DNA of 64,000 nt from Chryseobacterium gleum (GTDB lineage: Bacteria > Bacteroidota > Bacteroidia > Flavobacteriales_D > Crocinitomicaceae): NCBI GenBank assembly GCA_945862165.1, contig CAMAXI010000002.1, positions 248,001 to 312,000 on the forward strand, in the 5' to 3' direction. The notes under the pieces were generated by a model, which saw only the letters and a program-made list of their open reading frames with translations, did no database searches and was not told the DNA's origin. Made by a program: the position numbers and the translations under genes. Shown piece by piece: positions 1 to 8,619 of the stretch (positions are counted from its first letter, which is position 1; every line of letters begins with the position of its first letter).

Positions 1-420
1 AAGGATACTGCATCGATGATTACAGTTCATGCGAGTTTAGATGGGAATTACCTTAATTCGTATTGGGCGGATGGATTGATTGTTGGTACACCAACTGGTT
101 CTACTGCTTATAATTTAAGTTGTGGCGGACCGATTGTAACTCCTGGTTGTCAGATACACATTTTAACTCCTATTGCACCACATAATCTAAATGTGCGACC
201 GATGGTAGTTCCTGACCATTTACCAATAAAATTAAGTGTGGAGGGAAGAGAACGAAAATATTTAATCAGTTTAGACGCTAATACGAAAAGTATCCCTCAA
301 GGTTCCGAAGTTTTGGTGCAAAAAGCAGAATTTATGATTAATGTTGTTCGTTTTGATGACACTAGTTTCTTGGATACTATACGTAATAAGATGTCTTGGG
401 GCATGGATAAGCGAAATTGA
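1..420 (+). CDS. nadK: NAD kinase, C-terminal part (5' end outside window)
   Basis: The reading frame is open from base 1 (KDTAS before the ORF-track methionine), so this is the last 139 residues of a gene that begins upstream. NAD kinase phosphorylates NAD to NADP in the cytosol. The fragment carries the family's second conserved block, WADGLIVGTPTGSTAY, at about residues 22-37, followed by the glycine-rich GGPIV segment and the all-beta C-terminal domain (LNVRPMVVP). In the family the GTPTGSTAY loop contacts the NAD substrate. The catalytic GGDG motif must lie upstream of the window. A strong hairpin follows the stop codon. Identification is firm; total length cannot be judged. Confidence 0.93.
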   Translation, partial: KDTASMITVHASLDGNYLNSYWADGLIVGTPTGSTAYNLSCGGPIVTPGCQIHILTPIAPHNLNVRPMVVPDHLPIKLSVEGRERKYLISLDANTKSIPQGSEVLVQKAEFMINVVRFDDTSFLDTIRNKMSWGMDKRN

Positions 421-465
421 TCGTAAAATAAAGTTACAATACAATTATAAAACTTTCATAAATCA

Positions 466-495
466 AAAACGCCCCGCTTTTCAGCGGGGCGTTTT
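466..495. terminator. Bidirectional intrinsic terminator between nadK and the SprB-like gene
   Basis: A 13-bp perfect stem (AAAACGCCCCGCT / AGCGGGGCGTTTT) with a TTTC loop lies between two convergent stop codons. The A-tract and T-tract at the stem ends let it work in both directions. Confidence 0.9.
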
Positions 496-515
496 CTTTA
501 TACCCTAGATGGACA

Positions 516-3500
516 TTATTTTGAAATCATGCGCGTGAAGCTTGACGTTTCACTAACAATTTTTAAAATATATTGACCATTTACCAAATGACCTAAATCC
601 AAGTTAATTGCATTTGTATTCGCAAAAGAATTTGTGTATAATTGTTTACCAGACATGTCCATTACATGGATTTGGTAATCTTGCACTTTTTCTAATTTAA
701 CCGTGAATTTATCACTGAAAGGGTTCGGATAAACATTCACATTTTCAGTTACTTTTTCTACAATTGCTGTTGTACCTTCCGCTATATAATAAAAAGATTC
801 AGAAGCTTTTAAGAAATTTCCAATTGCTTTCTTTTCGTCACAGTACAACTCTAAATTAATAGCGTATACACCAGTACCAGCAGTGAATACATACATATCT
901 GTCACATAAGTAACATTTGAAGCACTATAAATCGCCCAAGTTACTAGTAATGAATCCTTAGCTATCATTTTGTATTTAACAATTTGTACAGAATCGATTG
1001 CGTTGTAATCAATAGAACATTCTTTAGTAACTGAAGTAGATACTGTATCAACTACAGTTGTATCTGAACCTACTGGCACTTCAACTTCTTCGTTAATAAT
1101 TGTATTCAATGGAGAAGAGATTAAGTAAGATAATTCAACAACTTCATTTTTAGCGTCTTTTACAATTACAGAGTATACTCCAGCACATACACCAGTTCTA
1201 CTATCCGATACTTCACCATTTGAGTGGTAGAAGTAATACGGAGCGTTACCACTAACTACTTTAACATTTACAGTTCCATCACAAGCACCAGCAGCTGTTA
1301 CATCCGTTGAAGTAACATACGCTTTAAGTTTTTGTTTTTTAGATGGTAACATACGTACTTTACCATTTAAGGTAATGTTACATTCGTTAGCGTCAACGAT
1401 AGTTAAAGAATAACCACCTTCACATAAGTTAGAAGCAAATAAAGTAGAATCACCATTAGACCAAGAATAGTTGAAAGGTGCTTTACCACCTTTTACAGTT
1501 ACTTCTAAACCTCCTAAACAAGTAGAATCATCAGCTGAATAATCTTTTACACTTGAAATATAGCCATTGAACCCTTTACATAAGTCAACGATGGAATCAG
1601 AACCAACAAATTTATCTACTTGGTTTATACAATTATTCGCATCTTTTACATATAAGAAATACTTATCTGAACAAACATCTATAATATTTGCTGTTTTAGC
1701 ACCATTCGACCATAAATAATCATAAGGAGCTTTTCCACCAAGTGTTGAAGTAAAGATAGCACCAGAACATTTGTTATCTCCGGCTTTATCATTTTTCACC
1801 TCTACTACTTTCGTAAAGAAACCATCACATACATTTTTAGTTGAATCTATGGATACTTTACCCGTTAGAACAATTGCACATTTATTTGCATCTTTTACCT
1901 CCACGGAATATTCATTAGGACATAGATCCGAAATAGAAGGTGCTTTTACACCATTAGACCATGTAAAGTCATACGGAGCCTTACCTCCTGCAACTGCAAC
2001 TTTAAGTCCGCCATTACATTTAGTAGCATTTAAACCACAATTTTCAACCGAAGCAATTTTCGCGTAGAAATTTTTACATGGATTAAAGACTGAATCAAGA
2101 CCTACATATTTTTCAATGGTTAAAGAACAATTATTAGCATCAAAAACAGAAACAGCGTATGAACCTTTACAAACATCTTTCAGATATGGTTGCTTAGAAC
2201 CATCTGACCATTTATAGTTGTATGGTGATTTCCCTCCGCCAGCATTTACTAATAAAACACCAGAACAAATAGTGTCGCCATCTTGATCATTTTTTACATT
2301 AACATTTGCAAAGAATCCTGCACATGGATTTTGAACGATAGAATCACGTCCAACATATTTATGCACTTTAATTGCACATTTTTTCGCATCCATTATAGTA
2401 ACTGAATAATTCCCTTCGCATAATCCATTAATTGCTTTTCCAGTCGCTGAAGTATTCCATACAAAAGCATATGGAGCTGTTCCTCCATTTACAGAAATTT
2501 CTAATGCACCATTACATGCGTTTGCTGAAGCGTTCGTATTTTTAACAAGCACATTTGCTGTTAACGTTGTACAATCATTGTTTACACTAGCCGTGTCTGC
2601 TTTCACTTCTTTCGTAATACTTACCAAACAACCATTTGCATCTAAAGCTTTTAACGTATAAGTTCCTGCACAAACATTGGATAAAAACAAATCTTTTGTC
2701 CCATTACTCCAATAGAAAGTATACGGTTGTTTACCGCCAGAAACATTTGTCATAATAGCTCCTGTACAGTTATTTGCTCCTTTTACCGCGTTTTTAATAC
2801 CGTTTACATTGATGATAAAACCAGCACAATTGGAAGTAGTGGTTGAATTAATAATCGAATCTGCTTTAACGAAAGCTGTTAGTTCAGATCCACAATTATT
2901 TTTATCTCTAACTAATAAGGTATATTTTCCTTCACACAATTTATCCATCACGTTTGTAGAACCGCCATTGCTCCATTTATACGTATATGGTGCTGTTCCA
3001 CCGTACGTGCGAGCTTCAATAAGTCCTGTACAAACTGTCTCTCCTTTGCGTGTATTTTGAATTTTTGCAATTTCTACTTTAAAGCCTTGACAAGGATTGG
3101 AAACAATCACCGAATCTTGGAAAATAGATTGCGTAAACGAAGCATAGCAATTATGCGCATCTTTTACATTTAATGTATACGAGCCAGCACACAATTTTTC
3201 ATTGTAAGGAGTATTCACACCATTATTCCATTTAAAGTAAAAAGGAGCTGTTCCACCAACAGTGTGTACATCAATTAAACCAGTACAAATTGAGTCGCCA
3301 TATTTATCGTTAATCGCTTTGGTCAATTCCAATTTGAATTCTTTGCAAGGATTACTACCAACAACAGAATCATTTTTGATTTCAAAAGAAGCCATTACAG
3401 AACAATTGTTTGAATCTTTCAAATGAACATCATATTTACCAGGGCATAATCCTTTCGCAAATTCGCCAGTAATGTTATTATTCCAATGGAAATGATAAGG

Positions 3501-4778
3501 AGATTTTCCTCCTGTCGCTTTCACCTGAATTAAACCAATACAATTAGTACTTCCTTGTTTATTATTTTCGATTTTAACTAATGCAACTTTTAGGGTGCTA
3601 TTTTTACAATCTGTTTTTGGTTCATCAAAATATGGAAATGACATGGTATCTATTTGTCTATCTTCACAGCCTATAGAAGTAGTAATTGCATATTCAAATG
3701 TATGTTTTCCAGGAGTCATTTTAGCAATAAATGTCGAATCTTTAGAAACTACTTTTCCATCGATTTTTAATTCGTAAGATTTTACAGTTCCATTATTATC
3801 TACTCTTGTTTGTAATGTTAAATAGAAATTTAAACCTGTTGAATCTGTGGATTTTCCTTTTAATTCAACCTGACATGGTTTTCCATTTGATCCACCACCG
3901 TTATTTCCTCCACCGTTATTAAACGATGTATCTTTTATTGCAACATTGAATTGTGCGGTACAACCCATCGAATCTTTTACATAACCTCCATAGTTACCTC
4001 CACATAATCCTTCCGCACTATTTGTTTGGTTTGGGGCATTTGTTGTCCATGTAAACATAAATGGTTTATGACCACCTGCTACGGAAAGTTCGATACGTCC
4101 AGTACATTTTCCAGATGAATCTTTAACGTTTGGTCGAACATAACTAGGAAACACTTTGAAGCCATCACATGTGTTTGTTCCACCTCCAGTGCCTCCACCG
4201 TTATTAAACGATGTATCTTTTATTGCAACATTGAATTGTGCGGTACAACCCATCGAATCTTTTACATAACCTCCATAGTTACCTCCACATAATCCTTCTG
4301 CACTATTTGTTTGGTTTGAGGCATTTGTTGCCCATGTAAACATAAATGGTTTATGACCACCTGCTACGGAAAGTTCGATACGTCCAGTACATTTTCCAGA
4401 TGAATCTTTTACATTTGGTCGAACAAAACTTGGGAAAACTTTGAAGCCATCACATGCGTTCGTTCCACCTCCAGATGATTTTGTGTTAACAAAAAACGAA
4501 TCGATATGCGTTTTGTTCTGTTTGTCTACATATTGAATTATGTATTTACCACCACAAAGATTTACTAAATCTTTACCATCTTTTTGAATAATGGTTGTGT
4601 CTTTTTTCCAAACCCAGGATGTAAGATTTGGAAGTGCAAGGGATGAAATGATAGCAGTACCATCACATTTTCCTTTTGAAGTTTCATCACTTGTGGTTAC
4701 AATACTTTGTGCATTCACGAAAGAAAGCATAAAAACATAGATAAACACAAGCAGAAATTGTGTAAATTGTTTCTTCAT
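516..4778 (-). CDS. Giant SprB-like repeat surface protein, T9SS type A cargo
   Basis: Start taken at the internal ATG giving MKKQFTQFLLVFIYVF, a clean signal peptide ending at NAQ; a TACATTTG promoter box lies 28 nt upstream of it, inside the longer ORF-track version. The 1420-residue product has about a dozen modules of roughly 90 residues with the pattern C-GF ... C-G ... GG-xPYxYxWSNG ... LC-GxYxLxVxDANNC. This is the SprB-repeat type known from Flavobacterium gliding adhesins. Modules at about 102-195 and 197-290 are nearly identical; about 295-390 is a divergent Ig-like module. Gly/Asn linkers (GGGTGGGT) separate the early ones. The last ~75 residues (VYPNPFSDKF ... NGQYILKI) are a type A sorting domain. 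Likely a cell-surface adhesin exported by T9SS; the ligand is unknown. Confidence 0.88.
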   Translation of the reverse strand: MKKQFTQFLLVFIYVFMLSFVNAQSIVTTSDETSKGKCDGTAIISSLALPNLTSWVWKKDTTIIQKDGKDLVNLCGGKYIIQYVDKQNKTHIDSFFVNTKSSGGGTNACDGFKVFPSFVRPNVKDSSGKCTGRIELSVAGGHKPFMFTWATNASNQTNSAEGLCGGNYGGYVKDSMGCTAQFNVAIKDTSFNNGGGTGGGTNTCDGFKVFPSYVRPNVKDSSGKCTGRIELSVAGGHKPFMFTWTTNAPNQTNSAEGLCGGNYGGYVKDSMGCTAQFNVAIKDTSFNNGGGNNGGGSNGKPCQVELKGKSTDSTGLNFYLTLQTRVDNNGTVKSYELKIDGKVVSKDSTFIAKMTPGKHTFEYAITTSIGCEDRQIDTMSFPYFDEPKTDCKNSTLKVALVKIENNKQGSTNCIGLIQVKATGGKSPYHFHWNNNITGEFAKGLCPGKYDVHLKDSNNCSVMASFEIKNDSVVGSNPCKEFKLELTKAINDKYGDSICTGLIDVHTVGGTAPFYFKWNNGVNTPYNEKLCAGSYTLNVKDAHNCYASFTQSIFQDSVIVSNPCQGFKVEIAKIQNTRKGETVCTGLIEARTYGGTAPYTYKWSNGGSTNVMDKLCEGKYTLLVRDKNNCGSELTAFVKADSIINSTTTSNCAGFIINVNGIKNAVKGANNCTGAIMTNVSGGKQPYTFYWSNGTKDLFLSNVCAGTYTLKALDANGCLVSITKEVKADTASVNNDCTTLTANVLVKNTNASANACNGALEISVNGGTAPYAFVWNTSATGKAINGLCEGNYSVTIMDAKKCAIKVHKYVGRDSIVQNPCAGFFANVNVKNDQDGDTICSGVLLVNAGGGKSPYNYKWSDGSKQPYLKDVCKGSYAVSVFDANNCSLTIEKYVGLDSVFNPCKNFYAKIASVENCGLNATKCNGGLKVAVAGGKAPYDFTWSNGVKAPSISDLCPNEYSVEVKDANKCAIVLTGKVSIDSTKNVCDGFFTKVVEVKNDKAGDNKCSGAIFTSTLGGKAPYDYLWSNGAKTANIIDVCSDKYFLYVKDANNCINQVDKFVGSDSIVDLCKGFNGYISSVKDYSADDSTCLGGLEVTVKGGKAPFNYSWSNGDSTLFASNLCEGGYSLTIVDANECNITLNGKVRMLPSKKQKLKAYVTSTDVTAAGACDGTVNVKVVSGNAPYYFYHSNGEVSDSRTGVCAGVYSVIVKDAKNEVVELSYLISSPLNTIINEEVEVPVGSDTTVVDTVSTSVTKECSIDYNAIDSVQIVKYKMIAKDSLLVTWAIYSASNVTYVTDMYVFTAGTGVYAINLELYCDEKKAIGNFLKASESFYYIAEGTTAIVEKVTENVNVYPNPFSDKFTVKLEKVQDYQIHVMDMSGKQLYTNSFANTNAINLDLGHLVNGQYILKIVSETSSFTRMISK
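3909..4473. repeat. Direct tandem duplication, 285-bp period, within the SprB-like gene
   Basis: Bases 3909-4188 and 4194-4473 match with about a dozen mismatches by eye, exactly 285 bp (95 codons) apart. The encoded modules differ at about three residues (PSF/PSY, TWAT/TWTT, NAS/NAP), whereas other modules in the gene are strongly diverged. This points to recent duplication or gene conversion. Confidence 0.9.
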
Positions 4779-4806
4779 AAAAATTATTTTTTTAGTTATT
4801 ACACGA

Positions 4807-4814
4807 CAAATGTA
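4807..4814 (-). promoter_or_regulatory. TAnnTTTG (-7) promoter box for the SprB-like gene
   Basis: On the minus strand the sequence is TACATTTG, an exact match to the Bacteroidota -7 consensus TAnnTTTG, 28 nt before the ATG at 4778. It lies inside the extended ORF, which argues for the internal start. No convincing -33 TTTG was seen. Confidence 0.6.
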
Positions 4815-4880
4815 CAAAAAATATCGACCAATTTATATTTTATTAACTAATTTAATAATTAACAGCGATTTAATATATAA

Positions 4881-7439
4881 TCATTTTGCAACGACTATCG
4901 GAAGTTTAAAATGGGATATTTTGGCTTTGGTAAAATCAAAAATTTGCACCCAAAACACATAAATACCTACTGGTAGTTTTTGCTTGTTCAAATCTAAGCC
5001 ATCCCAAATAAAAAGCGAATTTTGTGCGATTAATGTATTTTTTACGAGTGGTCGAACTTCTACACCATTCATCGAAAAAACACTAATTGTCGCACTTACA
5101 TTTGGATCTGCATTCGCCAATTTAATTTCCACAAAATCTTCGAATCCATCATTGTCTGGAGAAATTGTTGGAGAAGAAATACTGATTTTTACAGGGATTT
5201 CTGACGATAACCCATGGGAATTTACTTCTCCAGGTGTTGCAAAACCAACAGATTCAGCAGCAGTGAACCAATTATCATAATCCATGGTGGGTAAAAATGT
5301 ACTTAAGCGTTCTAACGATTTACCTTCTTTATCATATATTAAAGAAAAATGCGAAGATTCCTCATACGTCGCTTTATCTATGACTTGCTTATTATACATT
5401 AGAATAACCGTCCCAGAATCATTATTCATGGTTGGAATGGACATTTGTATTCCATGTAATTTATTCGTGTTTGGATATATTTTTTCTTGAGAAGCAATGT
5501 AAGGTGTGAGAAAAACATACTCATGGGGTTTTAGAATTCTATTTTGCTCGATTACTTTAGGACTTGATAGTAAGCCTTTTTCAAGTGAAAATAATGTAAG
5601 GCCTTTTAGGTTAATCCATTTTTCCGAAGTATTGTATAACTCGATAAAATCTGCACCATCGGGATATGGATTAAATAGTAACTCATTGATTACGATTTCA
5701 TTGGTGTCCATTTTTTCTGTATTTGCAAAAGTTGTAGCTAAGGAATACGAATGCACCCAACAATCCTGTATTCCGTTTAGTTGAAGTACAAATTCTTTCG
5801 ATTTTTCAAGGGCGGAAGGTAAAATGATTTGCATGCTGTTCTCCTTAAAAAACCTAGATTTCCAATTTAATTCTGGCACAAATTGAATCGCCACATTATC
5901 AGCTGAAACAGTATCTATTTGTTTGGAAAAAACAACTTCTAATACCGAATCAGAAAGCACATTACTGGAAGTAACCTCCATCGTTGTGTTATCTGGAAGC
6001 GTATCATAGACCGAATTTTGTTCATTTGGTGTTCCACCATCTGGATGAGTTGCTCCTTTCCAGTTTGAAGCATCCGAACAAGGATGATAAGGATTCATTC
6101 GTTCAAGGCTAATTCCTCCAGTTGATATACCATCGAATTTATACCACGAAAGTGCATATTCCACCTCATCCAACTGATTTCCTAAAGTATCCAACAAGGT
6201 GATTTTATCTCCAGAATTATTTAGACTTGGAAACGAGGTTACCCCTACCGCTGGATTCAAAAATGGGAGTCCACTTGTATTGCATAACACTTTGTATTCA
6301 TGTGGTCCTAACCAAGCGGTTGCAATTTTCCCTTTGCTCGTTCCGTCCGTTACTATCCAATTTTCGAGGTTAAAATACTTGTTGCTTTTGTTGTAGATTT
6401 CGATGTATTCGATTTCTGGTAATCCGACTACAGGACTAGGATTGCTCATGATTTCATTGATAATCACCTCTCCTTTTTCTGGTTTTTCAGCGATGATGTA
6501 ATATATGTTTTTAGTTTCTGGAAGCATCACATTTCCAGACAAATCGGCAATTTGACTAATGTTAATCGTATAATTCGTCGCGTTTTGAAGTGGAGTATCG
6601 AGTTCAAGCATAACACAAGCAGTAGCATTTTGTATCCGGGAGGCACTTAAGATGGTATTGCTTGAATTTATAAATGCATAATTTTCAGGGATATTCGCGC
6701 TGGTAGAATCGATCGTTTCCGAAAAGGTTAACTTCAGGTGTTTGTTGTCGAGCACTTGAATTTGTTGGCAGGTCGGTGGAATTTTATCGACAACTTTGGG
6801 GCCAAAATAAAAATTATCGTAATAAAATTTGGTCGCATAGGTCTTCGTAAATTGACAATACACGCCCGAATATTTACCAGACACTTGCGCATTATCTAAT
6901 GCCGAAGCTTCGAGTGTGTAATTTTCACCACCATTAAAATCCGAGTAGATTTTCCATTCCCCAGATGGCTCACGAACGACTTTGATTGAAGTGATAAAAT
7001 TGGTCGAAATAGCCCCAATTGTGCCAGCGCAAATTTGCGTAGAAATACTATTTTTTCGCTTAAAAAGTCGAATTGCGTCGTTGGTACCCGTTTCTCCGAA
7101 CTGCAGGTAATACCCATCCGGATTTGACTTTAAATCTAACACATTGGTAATCAGATAAAAACGCGAAAAATTATTGCTCGATGGCGAAAATGAATGCTTC
7201 ATCCAGAAGTGCCATTCGACCGAATTTTGAAAATCGATCTTGTTTTCAAGTGCTAAAAAAATAGAATCCGAAGTAGTGCTTTTTGAGTGTAATTGAAAGG
7301 AATTATTGACCTCAAATTTAGTATCTGAACCTACCCAATTCGGATTCAAGGTAAAATTTCCGTCTGTAAACCCATCTGTAATTTGTGCATAATCAATAAA
7401 ATACAAAAAAGAACAGAAAAATAATAGAAAGTAACGCAT
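4881..7439 (-). CDS. Secreted protein with two lamin-tail domains
   Basis: An 852-residue secreted protein with a signal peptide ending at YAQ. Residues ~20-215 look like a jelly-roll/LamG-type region. Residues ~220-315 (IPPTCQQIQVLDN ... LTFSE) resemble an SbsA-type Ig-like domain. Two lamin-tail domains follow: about 325-450 (EVIINEIMSNPSPVVG, FIEIYN-type core) and about 580-700 (EIVINELLFNPYPDGADFIELYN). The C-terminus (SPTISPDNDGFEDF ... LPVGIYVFWVQIFD) resembles the gliding-motility/T9SS type B end domain but finishes in a longer tail. Lamin-tail proteins of Bacteroidota are usually exported surface or nuclease-associated proteins; no catalytic domain is visible here. It shares strand with the SprB-like gene (~100 bp gap). 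Confidence 0.8.
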   Translation of the reverse strand: MRYFLLFFCSFLYFIDYAQITDGFTDGNFTLNPNWVGSDTKFEVNNSFQLHSKSTTSDSIFLALENKIDFQNSVEWHFWMKHSFSPSSNNFSRFYLITNVLDLKSNPDGYYLQFGETGTNDAIRLFKRKNSISTQICAGTIGAISTNFITSIKVVREPSGEWKIYSDFNGGENYTLEASALDNAQVSGKYSGVYCQFTKTYATKFYYDNFYFGPKVVDKIPPTCQQIQVLDNKHLKLTFSETIDSTSANIPENYAFINSSNTILSASRIQNATACVMLELDTPLQNATNYTINISQIADLSGNVMLPETKNIYYIIAEKPEKGEVIINEIMSNPSPVVGLPEIEYIEIYNKSNKYFNLENWIVTDGTSKGKIATAWLGPHEYKVLCNTSGLPFLNPAVGVTSFPSLNNSGDKITLLDTLGNQLDEVEYALSWYKFDGISTGGISLERMNPYHPCSDASNWKGATHPDGGTPNEQNSVYDTLPDNTTMEVTSSNVLSDSVLEVVFSKQIDTVSADNVAIQFVPELNWKSRFFKENSMQIILPSALEKSKEFVLQLNGIQDCWVHSYSLATTFANTEKMDTNEIVINELLFNPYPDGADFIELYNTSEKWINLKGLTLFSLEKGLLSSPKVIEQNRILKPHEYVFLTPYIASQEKIYPNTNKLHGIQMSIPTMNNDSGTVILMYNKQVIDKATYEESSHFSLIYDKEGKSLERLSTFLPTMDYDNWFTAAESVGFATPGEVNSHGLSSEIPVKISISSPTISPDNDGFEDFVEIKLANADPNVSATISVFSMNGVEVRPLVKNTLIAQNSLFIWDGLDLNKQKLPVGIYVFWVQIFDFTKAKISHFKLPIVVAK

Positions 7440-7467
7440 AAACTAAATCAATGGTATTAAAAAATAG

Positions 7468-7475
7468 TAATTTTG
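7468..7475 (+). promoter_or_regulatory. TAnnTTTG (-7) box for asd
   Basis: TAATTTTG lies 26 nt before the asd ATG at 7502 and downstream of the ORF-track start at 7451. It therefore supports the later start. Confidence 0.6.
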
Positions 7476-7501
7476 AATCACATCTATTAAAGTTAAGAAA
7501 A

Positions 7502-8488
7502 ATGAGAGTAGCAGTAGTCGGCGCAACAGGTATGGTGGGTAATGTGATGCTTCAAGTATTACGTGAACAAAGTTTTCCAATCACCGAATTAATTCCAGTA
7601 GCATCTGAAAAATCAGTGGGTCAAAAAATTGATTTTGGGGGTATGGAATGTACCGTTGTTGGTTTGGCTACCGCAGTATCGATGAAACCAGATTTGGCTA
7701 TTTTTTCCGCTGGAGGTGATACCTCGTTGGAATGGGCTCCAAAATTTGCAGAAGTTGGAACGTTTGTGATTGACAATAGTTCTGCTTGGCGTATGGATCC
7801 TACAAAATGCTTGATCGTTCCAGAAATTAATGGAGATATACTTACCTCCGAAGATAAAATCATTGCGAATCCAAATTGTAGCACGATACAAATGGTATTG
7901 GCATTGGCTCCTTTACACCGTAAATACAAAATCAAACGTGTGATTGTTTCTACGTATCAATCCATTACAGGAACAGGTGTAAAAGCGGTTACCCAAATGG
8001 AAAATGAGCGTGCAGGAATTTCAGGCGAAATGGCGTATGCATATCCAATCGACAAAAACTGTATCCCACATTGTGATTCATTTACCGAAAATGGGTATAC
8101 AAAAGAAGAATTGAAGTTGATGAATGAGCCTAAGAAAATCTTAGATCCAAGTATTCAAGTTACTGCTACTGCGGTGCGTGTACCAGTAGTTGGAGGACAT
8201 TCCGAGGCGGTGAACGTTGAATTTGAAAACGATTTCGAATTAGCAGACGTGCGTAAACTCTTACACGAAACTTCTGGCATTACCTTGAAAGATGATCCAA
8301 CGACCAACAGTTACCCGATGCCGAAATATGCGGAAGGTAAGGACGACGTATTTGTTGGAAGAATTCGTAGGGATGAATCGCAAGCAAATACCTTGAATAT
8401 GTGGATTGTAGCGGATAACTTACGTAAAGGCGCTGCGACGAATGCGGTACAGATTGCGCAATTGTTGATTAAGAAAGGAATATTGTAG
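7502..8488 (+). CDS. asd: Aspartate-semialdehyde dehydrogenase
   Basis: Reduces aspartyl phosphate to aspartate semialdehyde with NADPH, the branch point to lysine/diaminopimelate, threonine and methionine. The 328-residue product begins MRVAVVGATGMVG, the family's N-terminal dinucleotide-binding motif. The ORF-track start 51 nt upstream adds a non-homologous leader and lies before the promoter box. The catalytic cysteine is Cys126 in NPNCSTIQ. The family's STYQSITGTG segment follows, and a His in the C-terminal half (GGHSEAV) fits the second catalytic residue. Length is normal. It is divergent from the lamin-tail gene. Confidence 0.96.
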   Translation: MRVAVVGATGMVGNVMLQVLREQSFPITELIPVASEKSVGQKIDFGGMECTVVGLATAVSMKPDLAIFSAGGDTSLEWAPKFAEVGTFVIDNSSAWRMDPTKCLIVPEINGDILTSEDKIIANPNCSTIQMVLALAPLHRKYKIKRVIVSTYQSITGTGVKAVTQMENERAGISGEMAYAYPIDKNCIPHCDSFTENGYTKEELKLMNEPKKILDPSIQVTATAVRVPVVGGHSEAVNVEFENDFELADVRKLLHETSGITLKDDPTTNSYPMPKYAEGKDDVFVGRIRRDESQANTLNMWIVADNLRKGAATNAVQIAQLLIKKGIL

Positions 8489-8489
8489 A

Positions 8490-8563
8490 GACGGCCCTTC
8501 CTTTCGACAGGATCAAGGTTGGGAGTGACGGAAGCGACGGCCCTTCGAGAGCCTCAGGGACCG
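8490..8563. repeat. Two REP-like GTCGAAG-family short repeats, GC-rich
   Basis: The asd-recJ gap contains GACGGCCCTTC twice (from about 8490 and 8536). The second copy reads CCCTTCGAGAGCCTCAGGG, whose reverse complement CCCTGAGGCTCTCGAAGGG matches the widespread imperfect palindrome CCCTGAGCCTGTCGAAGGG. The stretch is clearly richer in G+C than its surroundings. It is intergenic repeat material between convergent genes. Confidence 0.6.
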
Positions 8564-8619
8564 ATGAGATTGGCGATTTGCTTTGCTCATGGGGGGAACC
8601 ATATAAGGCATATAAGTTC

